A stretch of DNA of 64,000 nt, taken from contig JAVMKO010000003.1 in NCBI GenBank assembly GCA_032164245.1, forward strand, positions 46,626,890 to 46,690,889. The letters run 5' to 3'. The DNA comes from Sternotherus odoratus (taxonomy: Eukaryota; Chordata; Testudines; Kinosternidae). The notes beneath the pieces are model-generated. The model was not told the DNA's origin. It searched no databases and worked only from the letters and a program-made list of their open reading frames with translations. A program made the position numbers and the translations under genes. Shown here one piece after another: positions 1-12,679 of the stretch; the first letter of the stretch is position 1; each line of letters starts with the position of its first letter.

Positions 1-1062
1 GATCACATCCCTAGATCTGCTGGAAATGCCCCTACTTATACAATCCAAAATGCCGTTAGCCTTCTTGGCAACAAGGGCACTCTGTTGACTCATACCCAGC
101 TTCTTGTCCACTGAACCCCTAGGTCCTTTTCTGCAGAACTGCTGAGTAGCCATTCAGTCCCTAGTCTGTAGCAGAGCATGGGATTCCTCCGTCCTAAGTG
201 CAGGACTCTGCACTTGTCCTTGTTGAACCTCATCAGATTTCGTTTTGGCCCAATCCTCTAATTTGTCCAGGTCCCTCTGTATCCTATGCCTACTTCCAGC
301 ATATCTACCACTCCTCACAGTTTAGTGTCATCTGAAAACTTGCTGAGGGTGCAATCCACGCCATCCTCCAGATCGTTAAAGAAGATATTGAACAAAATTG
401 GCCCCAAGACTGACCCTTTTGACTCCAGTTGATACTGGCTGCCAACTAGACATGAAGCCATTGATCACTACCTGTTGAGCCCGACGATCTAGCCAGCTTT
501 CTATTCACCTTATAGTCCATTCATCGAGCCCATACTTTTTTAACTTGCTGGCAAGAGTACTGTGGGAGACTGTATCAAAAGTTTGCTAAAGTCAAGATCT
601 ACCTATCACATCTACTGCTTTCCCCTCATACACAGAACAAGTTATCTCATCATAGAAAGCAATTAGGTTAGTCAGGCATGACTTGCCCTTGGTGAATCCA
701 TGCTGACTGTTCCTGATCACTTTTCTTTCCTTTAAGTACCTGAGAATTGATTCTTTGAGGACTTGCTCCATGATTTTTCCAGGCACTGAGGTGAGGCTGA
801 CTGGCCTGTAGTTCTCCAGATCTTCCTTCTTCCTTTTTTAAAAGATGGGCACTACATTAGCTTTTTTTCAATCCTGTGGAACCTCTCCTGATCACTATGA
901 GTTTTCAAAGATAATGGCCAATGGCTCTGCAATCAGCCAACTCCCTTAGCACCCTCAGATGCATTGCATCTGGCCCCATAGACTTATGCTCATCCAACTT
1001 TTCTAAATAGTCTTGAACCACTTATTTCTCCACAGTGGGCTGATCATCTCCTCCCCATACCA
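1..1062 (-). pseudogene. CR1 LINE reverse transcriptase (ORF2), decayed and cut by the window edge
   Basis: Read on the minus strand this is the reverse-transcriptase part of a CR1 non-LTR retrotransposon. Visible blocks are HKSMGPD near 975, [12 protein letters not shown] and [19 protein letters not shown] near 780-650, FDTVSH near 565 and a degenerate F-S-D-D-T-K near 330 in place of the catalytic FADD box. Frameshifts (for example near 590-600, where the frame after DVI is lost) and stops make it non-functional. The endonuclease domain expected upstream is absent: RT homology begins at about 1060, directly after ORF1-like sequence. CR1 copies by target-primed reverse transcription and is common in turtles, crocodilians and birds. 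The window starts inside the element, so its 3' end is not seen. Confidence 0.9.
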
Positions 1063-1886
1063 TGCTGCACAGTGCAGTAGTTTGTGAGCTGACTTCACTA
1101 GGTTAGTCAGCCTGTTTGCAAAGATGCTCTTCCCTCTCTTCATTAGGTGGAGCCTGTCTCTGCATAGCACTCCTTCTTCTTGGAACACCATCCCATGGTC
1201 AAAGAATCCAATACCTTCTCTCCAACACCACCTGCATAGCCATTTGTTGACTTCCACGATACGATGGTCACTACCTAGGCCTTTCCCTTCCACAGGGAGT
1301 ATGGACGAGAACACCACTTACGCCTCAAACTCCTCCTTTATCCTTCTTCCCAGAGACACATAGTCTGCAGTGATATGCTCAGGGTCATTCTTGGCAGTAT
1401 CATTGGTGCCCACATGGAGAAGCAGGTAAAGGTAGTGATCTGAGGGCTTGATAAGACTCGACAGTCTCTCCATCACATCATGAATCCTAGCTCCTGGCAA
1501 TCAGTACACTTCTTGGTTTTCCCAGTCAGGACAGCAGATAGATGATTCAGTCCCCCTAAGGAGGGAGTCCCCGACCACCACCACCCACCCCCCTTCTCTT
1601 GGGAGTGGTGGTCATGGAATCCCCATCCCTAGGACAGTGCATCTCATGCCTTCCAATCGGTGGAGTCTCCTTCTGTTTTCTGTCCTCAGATGTATCATCT
1701 GGTCCACCCTGCATTAGTTCCTGTGGAGACAGCATGAAAATGGTTGCTTACCTCTATCTGCATTGCGGGCACATGAATGCTCATCTTTCTTCTTCTGGAG
1801 GTCACATGCTGCCAAATTTCCTCAATGGCCTTCTGTCCCTGCTGAGCAGCCTGCTCTCATTCCTTAGAATGTTGTGCCTGTAGAAG
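1063..1886 (-). pseudogene. CR1 LINE ORF1, SGNH/esterase-like region, decayed
   Basis: On the minus strand this matches the esterase-type ORF1 of CR1 elements. A GTND motif (within LHVGTNDTAKNDPEH) near 1410 is the block III signature of SGNH hydrolases, and downstream text (RDRLHLMKRGKSIFANRLTNL, near 1160-1100) is typical of the ORF1 C-terminus. A GDS-like block precedes it near 1560. Stops and frameshifts break the frame. ORF1 of CR1 is an RNA-binding and esterase protein needed for retrotransposition in the relatives that have been studied. It runs straight into RT sequence at about 1062, with no endonuclease between. Confidence 0.8.
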
Positions 1887-1985
1887 CATATCATAGAATC
1901 ATAGAATATTAGGGTTGGAAGGTCATCTAGTCCAACCCCCTGATCAAAGCAGGACCAATCCCCAACTAAATCAGATGTCTGTCAT
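1887..1985 (-). mobile_element. CR1 3' tail, second 5'-truncated copy
   Basis: The plus strand reads as the reverse complement of the CR1 3' end: two copies of the terminal atagaatc-type octamer (1890-1907), then the conserved ggttggaaggtcatctag and ccaaccccctgatcaaagcagga blocks. It belongs to a second minus-oriented CR1, heavily 5'-truncated, whose 3' terminus abuts the ORF1 end of the larger copy. Confidence 0.85.
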
Positions 1986-2151
1986 ATCCTGAAGTCTGTC
2001 CAGGAAATCTTCATTTTCTCTTATGCATTTTCTCTTATGCATTTCTTGCAGAATCATTTATATGCTTCATTCATTCTGCCTCACTTTCTTTCAGTTTTAT
2101 TATTTTCTTAGTGGAAAGTACATGTCCTAAACAGTGATGATTCTACTCTCA

Positions 2152-2182
<31 letters not shown>

Positions 2183-3586
2183 TCTACATGCGTTGTTTTC
2201 TTCTTGGCATAATATAACTGTGAACAAGTACAAATCCCTCTATTACTGATTTCATCTTCTATAATAAATAGAGATTAGGAACATACATAGTGAAAAGAGT
2301 TACTTAGGTATAGTATAACTATTTACACTATTTTGGCTCATTTCATATGGTACGATTAAGTCACTAATACATGTTTATTCTAGCACAGATGCTAATTGTA
2401 TAAATCCAGGAGCCTTGACTAGGAAATCTTAGTTCATGTTTTGCTTAGAATTAGATGGTTTGGGTTGTTACTTGAAAAATGCTCTATATGCCTTAAACTC
2501 AATATTAATAGGAACGTTTTACTTTGAGCCAGATCCAAATGAAATACTGATGACAGAGTTTGGTAATAACATGACAAACTAAATTAAAATGAAGTTAGGA
2601 TCTGACTTGAAACTTTTTAAAAAATAACAAGGAAATTCAGAATGATGGCTTCTGTTCTTTGTCCTTAGCTCACCCCTTTATGCATTGGAGGACTGTATAA
2701 TGCTGTGTACCACATGTCCCACAAATATTAAACTTATACACATTAAGGGGAGTTAAGGACATACTGGTTGTTTTGTTATTTATATAGATTTACATCTCTT
2801 TGACATGACATGGTTTTTATCAGAACTGTTTGTGACTTGAAAAGGTCAAACTGGAACAATATTAACATTGATATGATGACATTATATACATGCTGTGTTT
2901 CCTTTAGAGTGCATTATCTATTTTTAGTTACCCCTGAGGGATAAGGGTTCCATCTGCAATACACTGATCACAGATAGAAAGGTAGCTCTGGAGAGAAGTC
3001 TTCCTTAATTTGGTGTTATGTCTGCCTATCCATGGAGGTGCTTCTATAATCTTTAACCCTGTTGATCATGGAATTTAGGAAGCCGTCCAGGCAATCAGAG
3101 GCAGTCAGAGATCTAATCGCAGATTTGTCACCAAAATGTTGCTAGTATATCTAGGATGGTGGCCCTACTGTAGGATACTTGATGCACTTTTGTGTTTTTT
3201 ATTGTGGTGTCTTTCACGATTCAGATGGCCAAGAAGAGCACTTTGACATCTTGGTCTATAGTCTGTGCTAATCCTTTCAGTGCCATCCTTTACTAATGTG
3301 GGAGGGAGTTAGTTTGACTTCGAGGACAGTCATTTGACCAAATTCATCTCTTGGTTAAACTAGTGTGATCCAGGGTAATTGCATTTTCACCAGTTTTATT
3401 GAGAACTAAATTTAGTTATGATCAGAGAAATGGCCACAGACTGTTTCAAAAGAAAGAAAAAAATCTGCAGCAGGAGAAGGATTTCTGTAATAACTAGAAT
3501 AAAAGGCAAGTGCCACCAGATTTTATAGCTCTGATCATAACAGCATTTTGTTTCAAGGATTTTGTGAGTTTCCAGAGCTTCTGCTT
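1986..3586. other. Non-coding AT-rich stretch
   Basis: There is no gene-like ORF. The one simple feature is an A homopolymer of about 28 bases at 2151-2178, not clearly tied to a recognisable SINE or LINE body. Otherwise I see nothing I can classify. Confidence 0.6.
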
Positions 3587-3959
3587 AGAGCTGGTCAGAA
3601 AATAGAATATCCATCGTGCAGGATATTTTGATGTTTCAAAATTTGTTTTCATCCCATCTCAAAATATTTTGTGGAATGGAATATTCTTAAATATTTTGAT
3701 TTGGAAACACTGAAATTACCTTATTAAAACTTTTTGGGTTGATAATATAATGCAATATAATGCAATCTAATATAATATTGTGTACATGAAACAAAACAAG
3801 AAAGTCAAAATGACATAATTTTGATTTTATATTATTTTGAAATGTTTCTGTTGAAAGTTTCATCAAAATTGACACATTCCCGCAAAATGTTCTGATTTTG
3901 ACAAAACAGCATTTATTGAACAGAAAGATGCTTCATCAAAAAAATTTCAGCCAGCTCTA
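3587..3959. mobile_element. MITE-like element with short inverted ends (agagctgg...ccagctct)
   Basis: The ends are inverted: agagctggtcagaaaat at 3588 and the reverse complement of tttcagccagctct at 3959. The interior is rich in aaaat/atttt runs and has no coding potential. It looks like a non-autonomous DNA transposon of about 370 bp. No matching 8-bp target duplication is visible. A related, more decayed stretch with similar aaaatgtc/catttt text lies near 11330-11640. Confidence 0.5.
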
Positions 3960-4084
3960 CTTTGAAAATTAGATTCTTTCTCCAACTCTCATAACCCCAA
4001 AACACCTTTATCAGGAGCCTGACAATATACCACATGCCATAAGACAAATAATGCTCATCTACATACTTTATATGCCCCACAGGA

Positions 4085-4290
4085 AGTGCTGACTGTGGAT
4101 TAGAGCACAAGTCTGGGATCCCAGACTCTTGCATTCAGATTTCTGTGTGGCTCTAGGCATCTTCATGTGCCTCAGTTTACAATGCAAAATAAGTATAATA
4201 TGCACTTGTGTTACCTCTCAGTTCTATTCTCAGACTTAAATAATTAATATTTATAAAACTGCTTTGAAATCCTCAGGTGAAAGACATTAT
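4085..4290 (-). repeat. MIR-type SINE fragment
   Basis: On the minus strand the order of blocks resembles the amniote MIR core-SINE: attttgcattgtaaactgaggc, then cagaaatctgaatgcaagagtctgggatcccag and a tgctctaatcca end. It is highly diverged, as expected for this old family. Assignment rests on block order only. Confidence 0.5.
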
Positions 4291-6239
4291 GCTGGATAAG
4301 TGTGTGGTAGGAGGATTTTTTGGTACAGATATTTGTTCATATCTTTACCAAATGTGATAACTGAAAAGGGTATATTTCTGCTCTAAGTCACTTTTGTCTT
4401 TTGTGAGGGGAATCCAGGGTTGGTGTATTTAAACAGTTCAAACAGAACAAAACAGTAACGTTTTGACATTTGGTTCCTTGAACATGCTCTGGTATTAAGT
4501 AGTGGCAGAAAGTTTCCTGTGTTAGGCAATAAAGCAAAGCAGTTTTACCATAAGTGGAATGTCATGTTCTGCATTATCAGACTGAGTTCTCCGTTTCTCA
4601 TATTTTTCCCATGTGTTCATTTAAAAGGTCTCACTGAATCACAGTTTTGATATTTTGATCCTGATTTCCTTTTAATCTTTTATTAGATTTGGGTGGATTG
4701 TATGTTTGAGTCATTTGTTATTGTTTATTATTATGGACATCTTACAGTATGTGTCCATTTATGCAGAGTAGAATGCTAAATGTTTCAGTTGTTTAGATGA
4801 TATTTATCAGAATAGACTTTGCAATCTAGTTAATGGTCTATCTTTTATAATGTATTTTTTGCTTTTGAAAAGTCAGAGTGAGTATCCCAGGGAAAAGTTT
4901 GACATTTAATATAATTCCTTGCATATGATCTGTAGTTCAACATTGAAATGGCCATAGATGTGTGGGATATTTGGATTATAGTCCCCACTAACATTACAAT
5001 TTACACAAGCCCAAGACATAAAATTTACACTCCTGCATATACTGTTTCAGTGATTTCTCGATGCTGACCACATAAACAGTATTAGACAGTGCTCTGGGGT
5101 ATTATATCCCAACCTTTGTTGTTTTATAATGTAGATATTTTCTTCAAAGACAAATTGCTATTGCTTGTGTGTTTTCCAATAAATTCTTAGAAACAATCAG
5201 TTTAGAATGGCAGTGTTATACAATCAGTTTAGAACTCAGTGTTATAATTTAATAGCCTATAAAATAAAGATGTGTGTACTGGTGCTCAAGTCAGGGGAAC
5301 TTTGATTAATGTTTTGTAATAAATAAATGAATCACTTCATTCCAAATTCATCAAAAAAGAGAGATGAAAAATACTCACTTATTCAAGAACTCTGAAATTC
5401 ACCTCTCTCTTCATAAGTCTAGCACAAGGCCTATGTTCTCCTTAATACTGCTTACATCTTGGTTTGAGGGAGGAAGTGGTATTTAAGTTATTCATAAATC
5501 CTTGTGGTGGCCCTCTGCATGGGCCTACCCAAAGAATATGTAAAGAAAGACTACACCATCAATAGGTTTGTATATGTGCCTGATCACTTCTTCAAAAGAG
5601 AGCAATTCACTATTAAACATTTTGTTGCAATGTTAATTTTAATAACTTTTTCATAGTGCCATAAGTGTAGATGCGGTGAAGTCTTGACTCCCTCAAGTTA
5701 GATCTCCATCCAAACCAGGATCCTGGATTTTACGTGTTTGTATTTTTAAAAAGGGAAAAACAAACTTTTCATACATTTTTGGTTCTAAATTAACTTCGCC
5801 GCTTGGGAAAAAGACCTGGATTGTCCTTTGGTCATTGTAGACTGACTAATGTGCAGTGTCAATCACAAAAGGAAACAAAATATTAGGAAATATAAAATAA
5901 GATGATGAAGAATATTATAATGCCATTATATAAATGAAGTGATATTCTCTCACTTGGAATCTGTGTTCTACTCTGCTCATCCTTCTTCAAAAGCATATAG
6001 TTGAAAGAAACTGGAAACTAATATGATTACAGACATGGAAAGACTGCTATATGAAGAGAGATCACAGATGCCAAGAGCTTAGTATGACTGAAAAAGGGCT
6101 CAAACATTTATGTGGAAATGAGAATATCTATTGTTCCATCAGATAGGATAAAAATAATTACACAGGCTATAAACATTATTGTTTCAGTCATGGAGGGTTA
6201 GGAAGAAATGACCTCTATAAAATTATCTATTTTGGGTTT

Positions 6240-6345
6240 CCTGTACTTTCTCCTGAAACACCTGATACCAGCCACTTCAGAGACAGGATACCCATCTAGA
6301 TGGACCACTCCTTTAATTTGATATGGAAATTCCTATGCCCGTAAG
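6240..6345 (+). repeat. CR1/L3-like 3' tail fragment
   Basis: The stretch ccagccacttcagagacaggatacccatctagatggacca resembles the 3' tail of the CR1 group seen more clearly at 9120-9342. It is short and diverged, with no coding part. Confidence 0.5.
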
Positions 6346-9119
6346 AAGGAAAGCTCCAGAATGAGTTTCCAAGCTAACAGATAAAGCAAAACACAGGACA
6401 ACCATCAGATGAGTGAGGATGTAAATACAACACTGGTGAGGTGATTGGCATAAATAGGATTCATTAAATAAGTCAGCACTAAAGAGGGGTTTATTGGAGG
6501 AGATGGTAGGCAATTTGCAGAAAAATAGGTGGGATGTTGTACCAAACATAGGGTCATAATTCTGCAATTGGTTGCACATGAGCAGACCTTTGCACCATTC
6601 TGAGTGGCACTGAAGTCAATGGGGCATCTTTTAGGCACAAGACTCCACTCAAGACAGATCATGAGGAGAACCAGAAGGCAAAGCCAAGAACGGCTAAAGG
6701 AGACAAAGGAATCTGTAAAGAGAGATAATTGGGAGAATCCATAGGAAATTATTTGGGGAACAGGAGAAAGTGATAGAGATGTACACAGGGAAGAGATCAC
6801 GCAAAATTGTCCTTGAATATTATTTAATTTGTTTTAGCAAGATTTTCAAAAATGCATATAAGTTATAACTTCACACTAAAAATTTCTATCTACATAGAAA
6901 TGAAAAGCCATGCTCAGGTCTGCCCATTTTCTCTTGGTTAGCATGCAGTGTTCTTTCCCCCCCACTCAGAACAGTATTCTGTTACAAATGATTCGGAACA
7001 TGTGGTATTTCTAATAATGATGTTTAGCTCCAAAAATGAGCAAATTCCTATTTTTGAAATGTCACTCCAGACAAAACAACTCTGACTCTGTAATTCAATC
7101 ATGAAGCATCAAAGGCTGCTTACTTATAAACAATCACTGGAACTTGATATTTTATTGTTGGCAACCCTCTTATAAGTTAGACTGATAGTATCTCAATTTG
7201 AAATCAGACCACAGTGTGATGAGCTTGGAAATAACATGAATTCCCCATCTATGAACCTAATTCTGTAACAAGATGCACTAATACAGACCCCAGCACCTAT
7301 ACAGAGTCTCACTGAGTGCCTGTTAGTGGATCTCAAAGAAGACTTAGCTTTAAAGTGGAGCGGGGGGGGGGGGGGGGGGGAAGGTCCAGCTACTTAAGAA
7401 CTCTGAAGGAACCAAATATTTTACTTGGCTGGAAAAGAAGAGTGATACCTATTCTAATTTTGTACTACAAATGTGATGATAGCTGTTTGTTTTCCGTGTC
7501 AATAGATTGCCTGGATATTATGTTTTCACTGGTTAATTCAACTAAAGCACTGGCAAATGTAATTTTATTGTGAAGTTAAAAAATTATTAAGTTGATTTTA
7601 AAAACTGTTCCATCAGAAAATCTCCCACTACATGATTTATCACCAAGGCCTCCTAGCCCTGTGATTAATTTGTATTTGTTTATTTATTTGGCAAGGAGGG
7701 CTGTCCTTTGCCTGTGTTCATAAGTAATCCAGTTTGTGACTGTTTCAAAAGTCATTTTAAATCTTGAACAGATTGTTCCATGTTTAGCTAAAATTTAAGG
7801 AATATTTTTTAAACAACAGCCCAGTCAGAACATTACCTTCCAGTGGTTTATATTCCCTAGATGGTAGCTATTTTTAGATGACTCCTGAGTTAGAACTACA
7901 ACATTCTGTTTTGCATAATGACTGTGACTCTCTCAACAACAATTAACAACATTTGAAGGTTCTGCATATTCCACGGTCTTGGAAGACAGTAGGGGTGGGA
8001 TTTTCAAAAGTCACCTAGACAATTTGGATGCCAAACTCCCAGTTTTAGTGGAAACTTAGTATCCATATTCCTTAGATAGCTTCGAAAACCTGCTTCTTAT
8101 CATGTAGCCAATCTGTTATTCTTTTGTCCTGGAGCTTATTAAAATTACTTTCTTATTATATTAACTTGACTTAGGGGGAACAAATTATATGTTAGCATTG
8201 TCATGAAAACTTAAACACACAAGTTAGCCTTTGAAAAACTATACTTCCCTTACTCCCATGAGAAATCCTTATTCATGTGAGTAATCCCACTGAAGTCATC
8301 GGAACTTGCATCAGAAGTAAGGATTTGGAGGATATGGCTCTTAATAAGGAGCAAGTTACGGTCTTCACCTGCTTAAAGTGGCTCTAATCTTATATAAATA
8401 TATATAAAAATGTGAGGTATGCAAGGGCACTATGAACCAAACATGTTAGTCAGAGCTGTCATCAGAGCCTTCCCAGTCACAGCTTTCCATGTGGCATGTT
8501 TACAACCATTGTACAATATTCATATATTATGGTAATGGAGGCCATATAAGTACCTTTGAAAGATAGACATTCCTCATGTCATTACTGTATGTTTAGCTGA
8601 TTTGTCTTCATCACTCCCCAAAAGAGGTTTTAAAGATGATATCACTGCAGGATATATGAGGCGGTAACAGAGCTGATGGATTATTCATTATGAAAAATAT
8701 ATCATGATTTGGCCACTTTTTGGTTACCAAACGAGTCCTCCTTTTTGCAAATGTATTCGATTATTCATAAGATACAACAGATAGTTTGGACAAATTACTT
8801 TCAGCTTAGGGGTGGTTAACAAGATGTTATTTTACATATTAACTGTTTGTAGTGTGTGGATGAGCCTCAGGGTTCCAGAGCTCCTAGTCTGGGAGATTAA
8901 AACAGTTCTAAAGGAAATAATGGAACAATGAACTTCTTGTATGAACTTCTGGTCAGATAGCCATTCATATTTAAATACACTGAACTTTTGGGAGTCACCA
9001 ACATCACAAATACCCACTGGTCAGCTTTATATTTGCATATAGTTAATAAAAAAATCCATATATTCTAGTAAATTGAACTTTGCACTTCTTTATACAAAAA
9101 TATTAAAATGAATTGTTTT

Positions 9120-9342
9120 GGGGTTCTTTTCTCACTCTCTTCAGGCATCAGGGATGCAACCCCATTCTCTGGGTGCCCTCCACCTCTGATTGCCAGAAGC
9201 TGTTAGTGAATGACAAGGGATGTAACACTCGATGATTGCCTATTTTGTTCATTCTCTCTGAAGCTCCTGGCATTGGCCACTGTCAGAAGACAGGATACTG
9301 GGCTAGATGGATCATTGGTCTGACCAAGTATGGCAGTTCTTA
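9120..9342 (+). mobile_element. CR1-group LINE 3' tail
   Basis: The plus strand carries the diagnostic 3' tail text tggccactgtcagaagacaggatactgggctagatgg, then atcattggtctgacc and a terminal gttcttat unit (9254-9342). The same tail appears in reverse at 15152-15240. Upstream sequence to about 9120 is the untranslated part. It is a 5'-truncated insertion with no ORF. Confidence 0.75.
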
Positions 9343-10749
9343 TACCTTGCTGCATTACCCACAACAAAGCCAGTGCATTCTGTCACTGTGCAACAGCTAC
9401 TGATGCAAAGCAAACACTTCCAAGCAGCATTGGCAATACAAATTCTTTGAGGTTAACCTCATTACAGGACATTGAACTAATACAACATGGAGATTACAAA
9501 GGTAAAAATGTCTATCAAGATCTACAGTGGAGAAGAATGGGGAAAAAATCCTTATAAAACATCAATTAGACTATCCTCATTTAACAATATATGAACTATG
9601 TTTGTGGTATTCAAAGCAGTTATTTATTTTTGATACAATAATAAAATGCTAAAAAAGGTACCAGAATACTGTATTTTCCATGTCAAATGTTCTGGGCCAG
9701 ACCCTCATCAATTAATATCAGGTGATGATCTGTCCCTTCAAAATTCCAGATGTATGCTTCCAAAACCCCTAGTGGTGTTTGGGTCAGAGTGCCTTGACGT
9801 AGATATTGTTAGTGTCAGGTTGTGTATGTTGAACTTCAGTACCTCAGCACTTTAGGCAAACTGAAAGGAAATCCCCTCCAGAGCTACCCGAGCCCAAAAG
9901 GGGAGATCATGCTGCGGTTGATGAAGCCTGCTTATCCTGAGTAAAAAATGTTGTTTTTTATGGGATGTATATACACGGATTCAGAACCATTGCACAGGGA
10001 ACAGCCTTGTTGCTCTGGATAACATGACTAGCCTGTGTGTGGTAAATAGTATCTTCCGCCAACTGAAATGTACCCCATCTCTCTCCCCTATTTAAGAGTC
10101 ACTTATCTGGTCTGGCTCATTTCTAGGTGGCAGTGTGTCATATGTATATGTGATCTTATAAAAAGCTTAATTGAAAAACCAGGAAAGCTGCCAATAAAAT
10201 CCAGTGGAGTTTGCAGATAAACACAAAGTGATACAGCAGATCTGACCTGTTTAACTCAACAGGTCTAGTTTACTTTTCAGACTGATTTCAGTGAACACTG
10301 AACACATTTGCTGGTTCCTGTTACCCAAATCACACGTTTCAATAAACACTTATTGGAGACAAATATTAGGCCATTGATTTCATGCCTTTAATTAGTTCTT
10401 AGTTTACAACTGCTGTTCAGATAATATGCTGTTCTGCTGAGTCAGTGCATTTCTTGGAAACACTTGAACATACCTTTCAAAACTGGTACATACAAGATGC
10501 GATTCTTGTCCCCTCCTAGATTACAAAAAGGAAAAGGCTTCATCATTTTGCACAAGGAAGCCAACATTTCCAGGGCTGATTAAATGACATTTTTATAGAA
10601 TCAGTGCCATGCTAGATTTCTTTTGATTTGCCTCTTTCTTCAATTAAAATTCTTGACTTCACTTTAGACTTTCAGAGGTCATGACAGATCATTCTTTTGA
10701 TTTGCTTAAAGTTTATATAAAACTTTCCATTATAATAAAGCCTTGTTCA

Positions 10750-10753
<4 letters not shown>
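9343..10753. other. Non-coding region, nothing recognised
   Basis: Short chance ORFs only, with no recognisable domain. I find no structured repeat here apart from the microsatellite that follows. Confidence 0.55.
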
Positions 10754-10847
<94 letters not shown>

Positions 10848-10868
10848 CTCTCTCTCTCACACACACAC
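10754..10868. repeat. (CT)n microsatellite with (CA)n tail
   Basis: About 50 CT units run from 10754 to 10858 with two interruptions (tgtctc near 10812 and gttctc near 10845), followed by an acacacacac tract to 10868. It is a long and probably highly polymorphic locus. Confidence 0.95.
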
Positions 10869-11689
10869 GGTTTGTTTTACTCATGTGTTGCTGGCAGCTA
10901 TGTTCATTATTGACTCACCATTAGCTTTTTAGCTGTCACCAAATGTTGTAAGCTAGTGGGGTGTAGTGGAAACTCTGGCTGTATTGTTAATGGCAGAATC
11001 AGCTACTTAGAGCTGTACATGATCCAAAGCCAGTCAATGGAAAAGGCTTCCATTGCCTGCAGCAGGACTTTGGATCAGATCTATTAACCATAACTAAATT
11101 AGTACCCTTTATACCGATACTATATAGTTGCACAACAAGGACAGTACATTTTGGTTGTTTTGTTGTGGTTCATATCCCTTATGTTTTTGACTACTGCAGG
11201 AGTTCAGTCATCACTCTGGAATACATTTAATGTTTGAAACGTGCCTTTCTATCAGAAGGTTAACACAATCATGATTCCATGCTATTTGTTTCAAAAGAAT
11301 CTATAAACACTGCAGGTCAACAAATGCATTTGGGGGGAGCGGAACATCAGAATTATTCACAAATTCGGTACAAATTCATCAGTTTCAGCTGACAAAAAAA
11401 TTGAAAATGTCAAATTTTTAATTTCAACCATTTTGAGATGCAGCATTTTGACTTTTCATTTTGAAACAACCTATTTTGAAATTTAGCTAAATTGTTTTTT
11501 TAAAAAACTAAATAAGAGTAGGGTGAAAAACACCCCCAAACGACCAGAAACTAAATGAAAAAACATGATTTTGAGCCAAACAGAATATTTTGAGAGACTC
11601 AACATGAAATGAGAAACTGAGAAAAAAATTAATTTTCGCATCCATTTATCATTGTATTATTTGGCGTTATGGTCAATTCATATGCTATT

Positions 11690-12480
11690 TCATATATAAT
11701 CAATGTATGCTAAATAGATGTAACTTGTATGATTATAGAAGTATAAGATTGACAAGTATTCAGGAGTTAGGTATGTATTGGGTATAAAAGTAAAGTAGGG
11801 CAGGAGTGCAAGGCCTACAGGCTGAGGACTGACAGATTTAGCTTAGCCATACTAGGCCATACTTGTAAGAATATTTGACATGAGTGAATGATCTAGGAAT
11901 AACCCTACCCTACATCAATATAGTCACAGGATTACTGTAAAAGATGTGCCAATAGACGATGTTACAGAAAACTAGATTGCAATAAACCACAGTGTATTAT
12001 TTAAGACCACAAGACACCTGATTGTAACATCATGGAATGTCCTGTCCTGACTGCAAGATATATGTTGTGCATAGACACTAATGAGAATAAGAGGAACTAA
12101 GAAAGAATCTATGAAAAATGGAGCACCCAGATATTCATGGAGTGTGGAAATACAGATAAGGAAAAGAGGGTTGAAACTCTCATGTAATTAGATTTGGTTA
12201 TAACAACAATATAAAAGAGGTTCCCTAGTTAGGTAAAAGTGGGAAGACCCTAAGAGGCAATCCCACAGGACAATCATTCGTGAAACCCCAGCAGGAACCA
12301 TCCCTCTATTGATAATTTTCTGTTAAAAGGTCTAAAAATGTCATTAAGGATGTGACTATGACTACAGTCTTAGAGATTGCATGGGTTTTTGTAGGATTTA
12401 TATCTGCATGGTTAATTGTAACCTTACTTATTGCCTTCATAAAACTTCTAGTATAGATAAGACTTTGTTCTTCTGATTGT
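11690..12480 (+). repeat. Possible LTR-type repeat, unclassified
   Basis: Non-coding sequence with a promoter-like gggtataaaag near 11780 and ataaaacttctag followed by a T/G-rich tract near 12440, an order reminiscent of an LTR with R-U5. I cannot find matching ends or a target duplication, so the call is tentative and the edges are approximate. Confidence 0.3.
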
Positions 12481-12551
12481 GTCTGTAGTCACTATCCTTG
12501 GTTTTCATATGTTCCCAGGGTCTCCAAATTTGAGAAAAGCATCCAAGGTGA

Positions 12552-12679
12552 TTTTAGGGTGACCAGACAGCAGGTGTGAAAAATCGGGACAGGGGCTGGG
12601 GGGCAATAGGAGCCTATATAAGAAAAATTCTCAAAAATTGGGACTATCCCTATAAAATCTGGACATCTAGTCACCCTAG
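12552..12679. mobile_element. Short hAT-like MITE (agggtgacc ends)
   Basis: Inverted ends are agggtgaccagac (12552) and the complement ctagtcaccct (12679). The interior has a second inverted pair (aaaaatcgggac / gggactatccc). Just outside are gtgatttt on the left and ctgatttt two bases beyond the right end, compatible with an old 8-bp hAT target duplication. No coding capacity. Confidence 0.75.

Larger units (their letters stand above)
3960..9119. other. Non-coding region with small decayed repeats
   Basis: No ORF here looks like a gene. Recognisable fragments are a MIR-like segment (about 4085-4290, listed separately), a CR1-type tail fragment near 6240-6345, a G homopolymer at 7362-7380, and short blocks built on ttttcaaa and gaagtcaatggg text near 6590-6650, 8000-8090 and 8245-8330 that recur elsewhere in the window. 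The remainder is unclassified AT-rich DNA. Confidence 0.55.

Noticed and set aside
6405..6800. 131-codon minus-strand frame
   Set aside because: No motif, Ser/Leu/Cys-rich chance composition, overlapped by another equally good frame; no splice or promoter support.
10681..10932. 83-codon plus-strand ORF rich in Ser-Leu
   Set aside because: Translation of the CT microsatellite.
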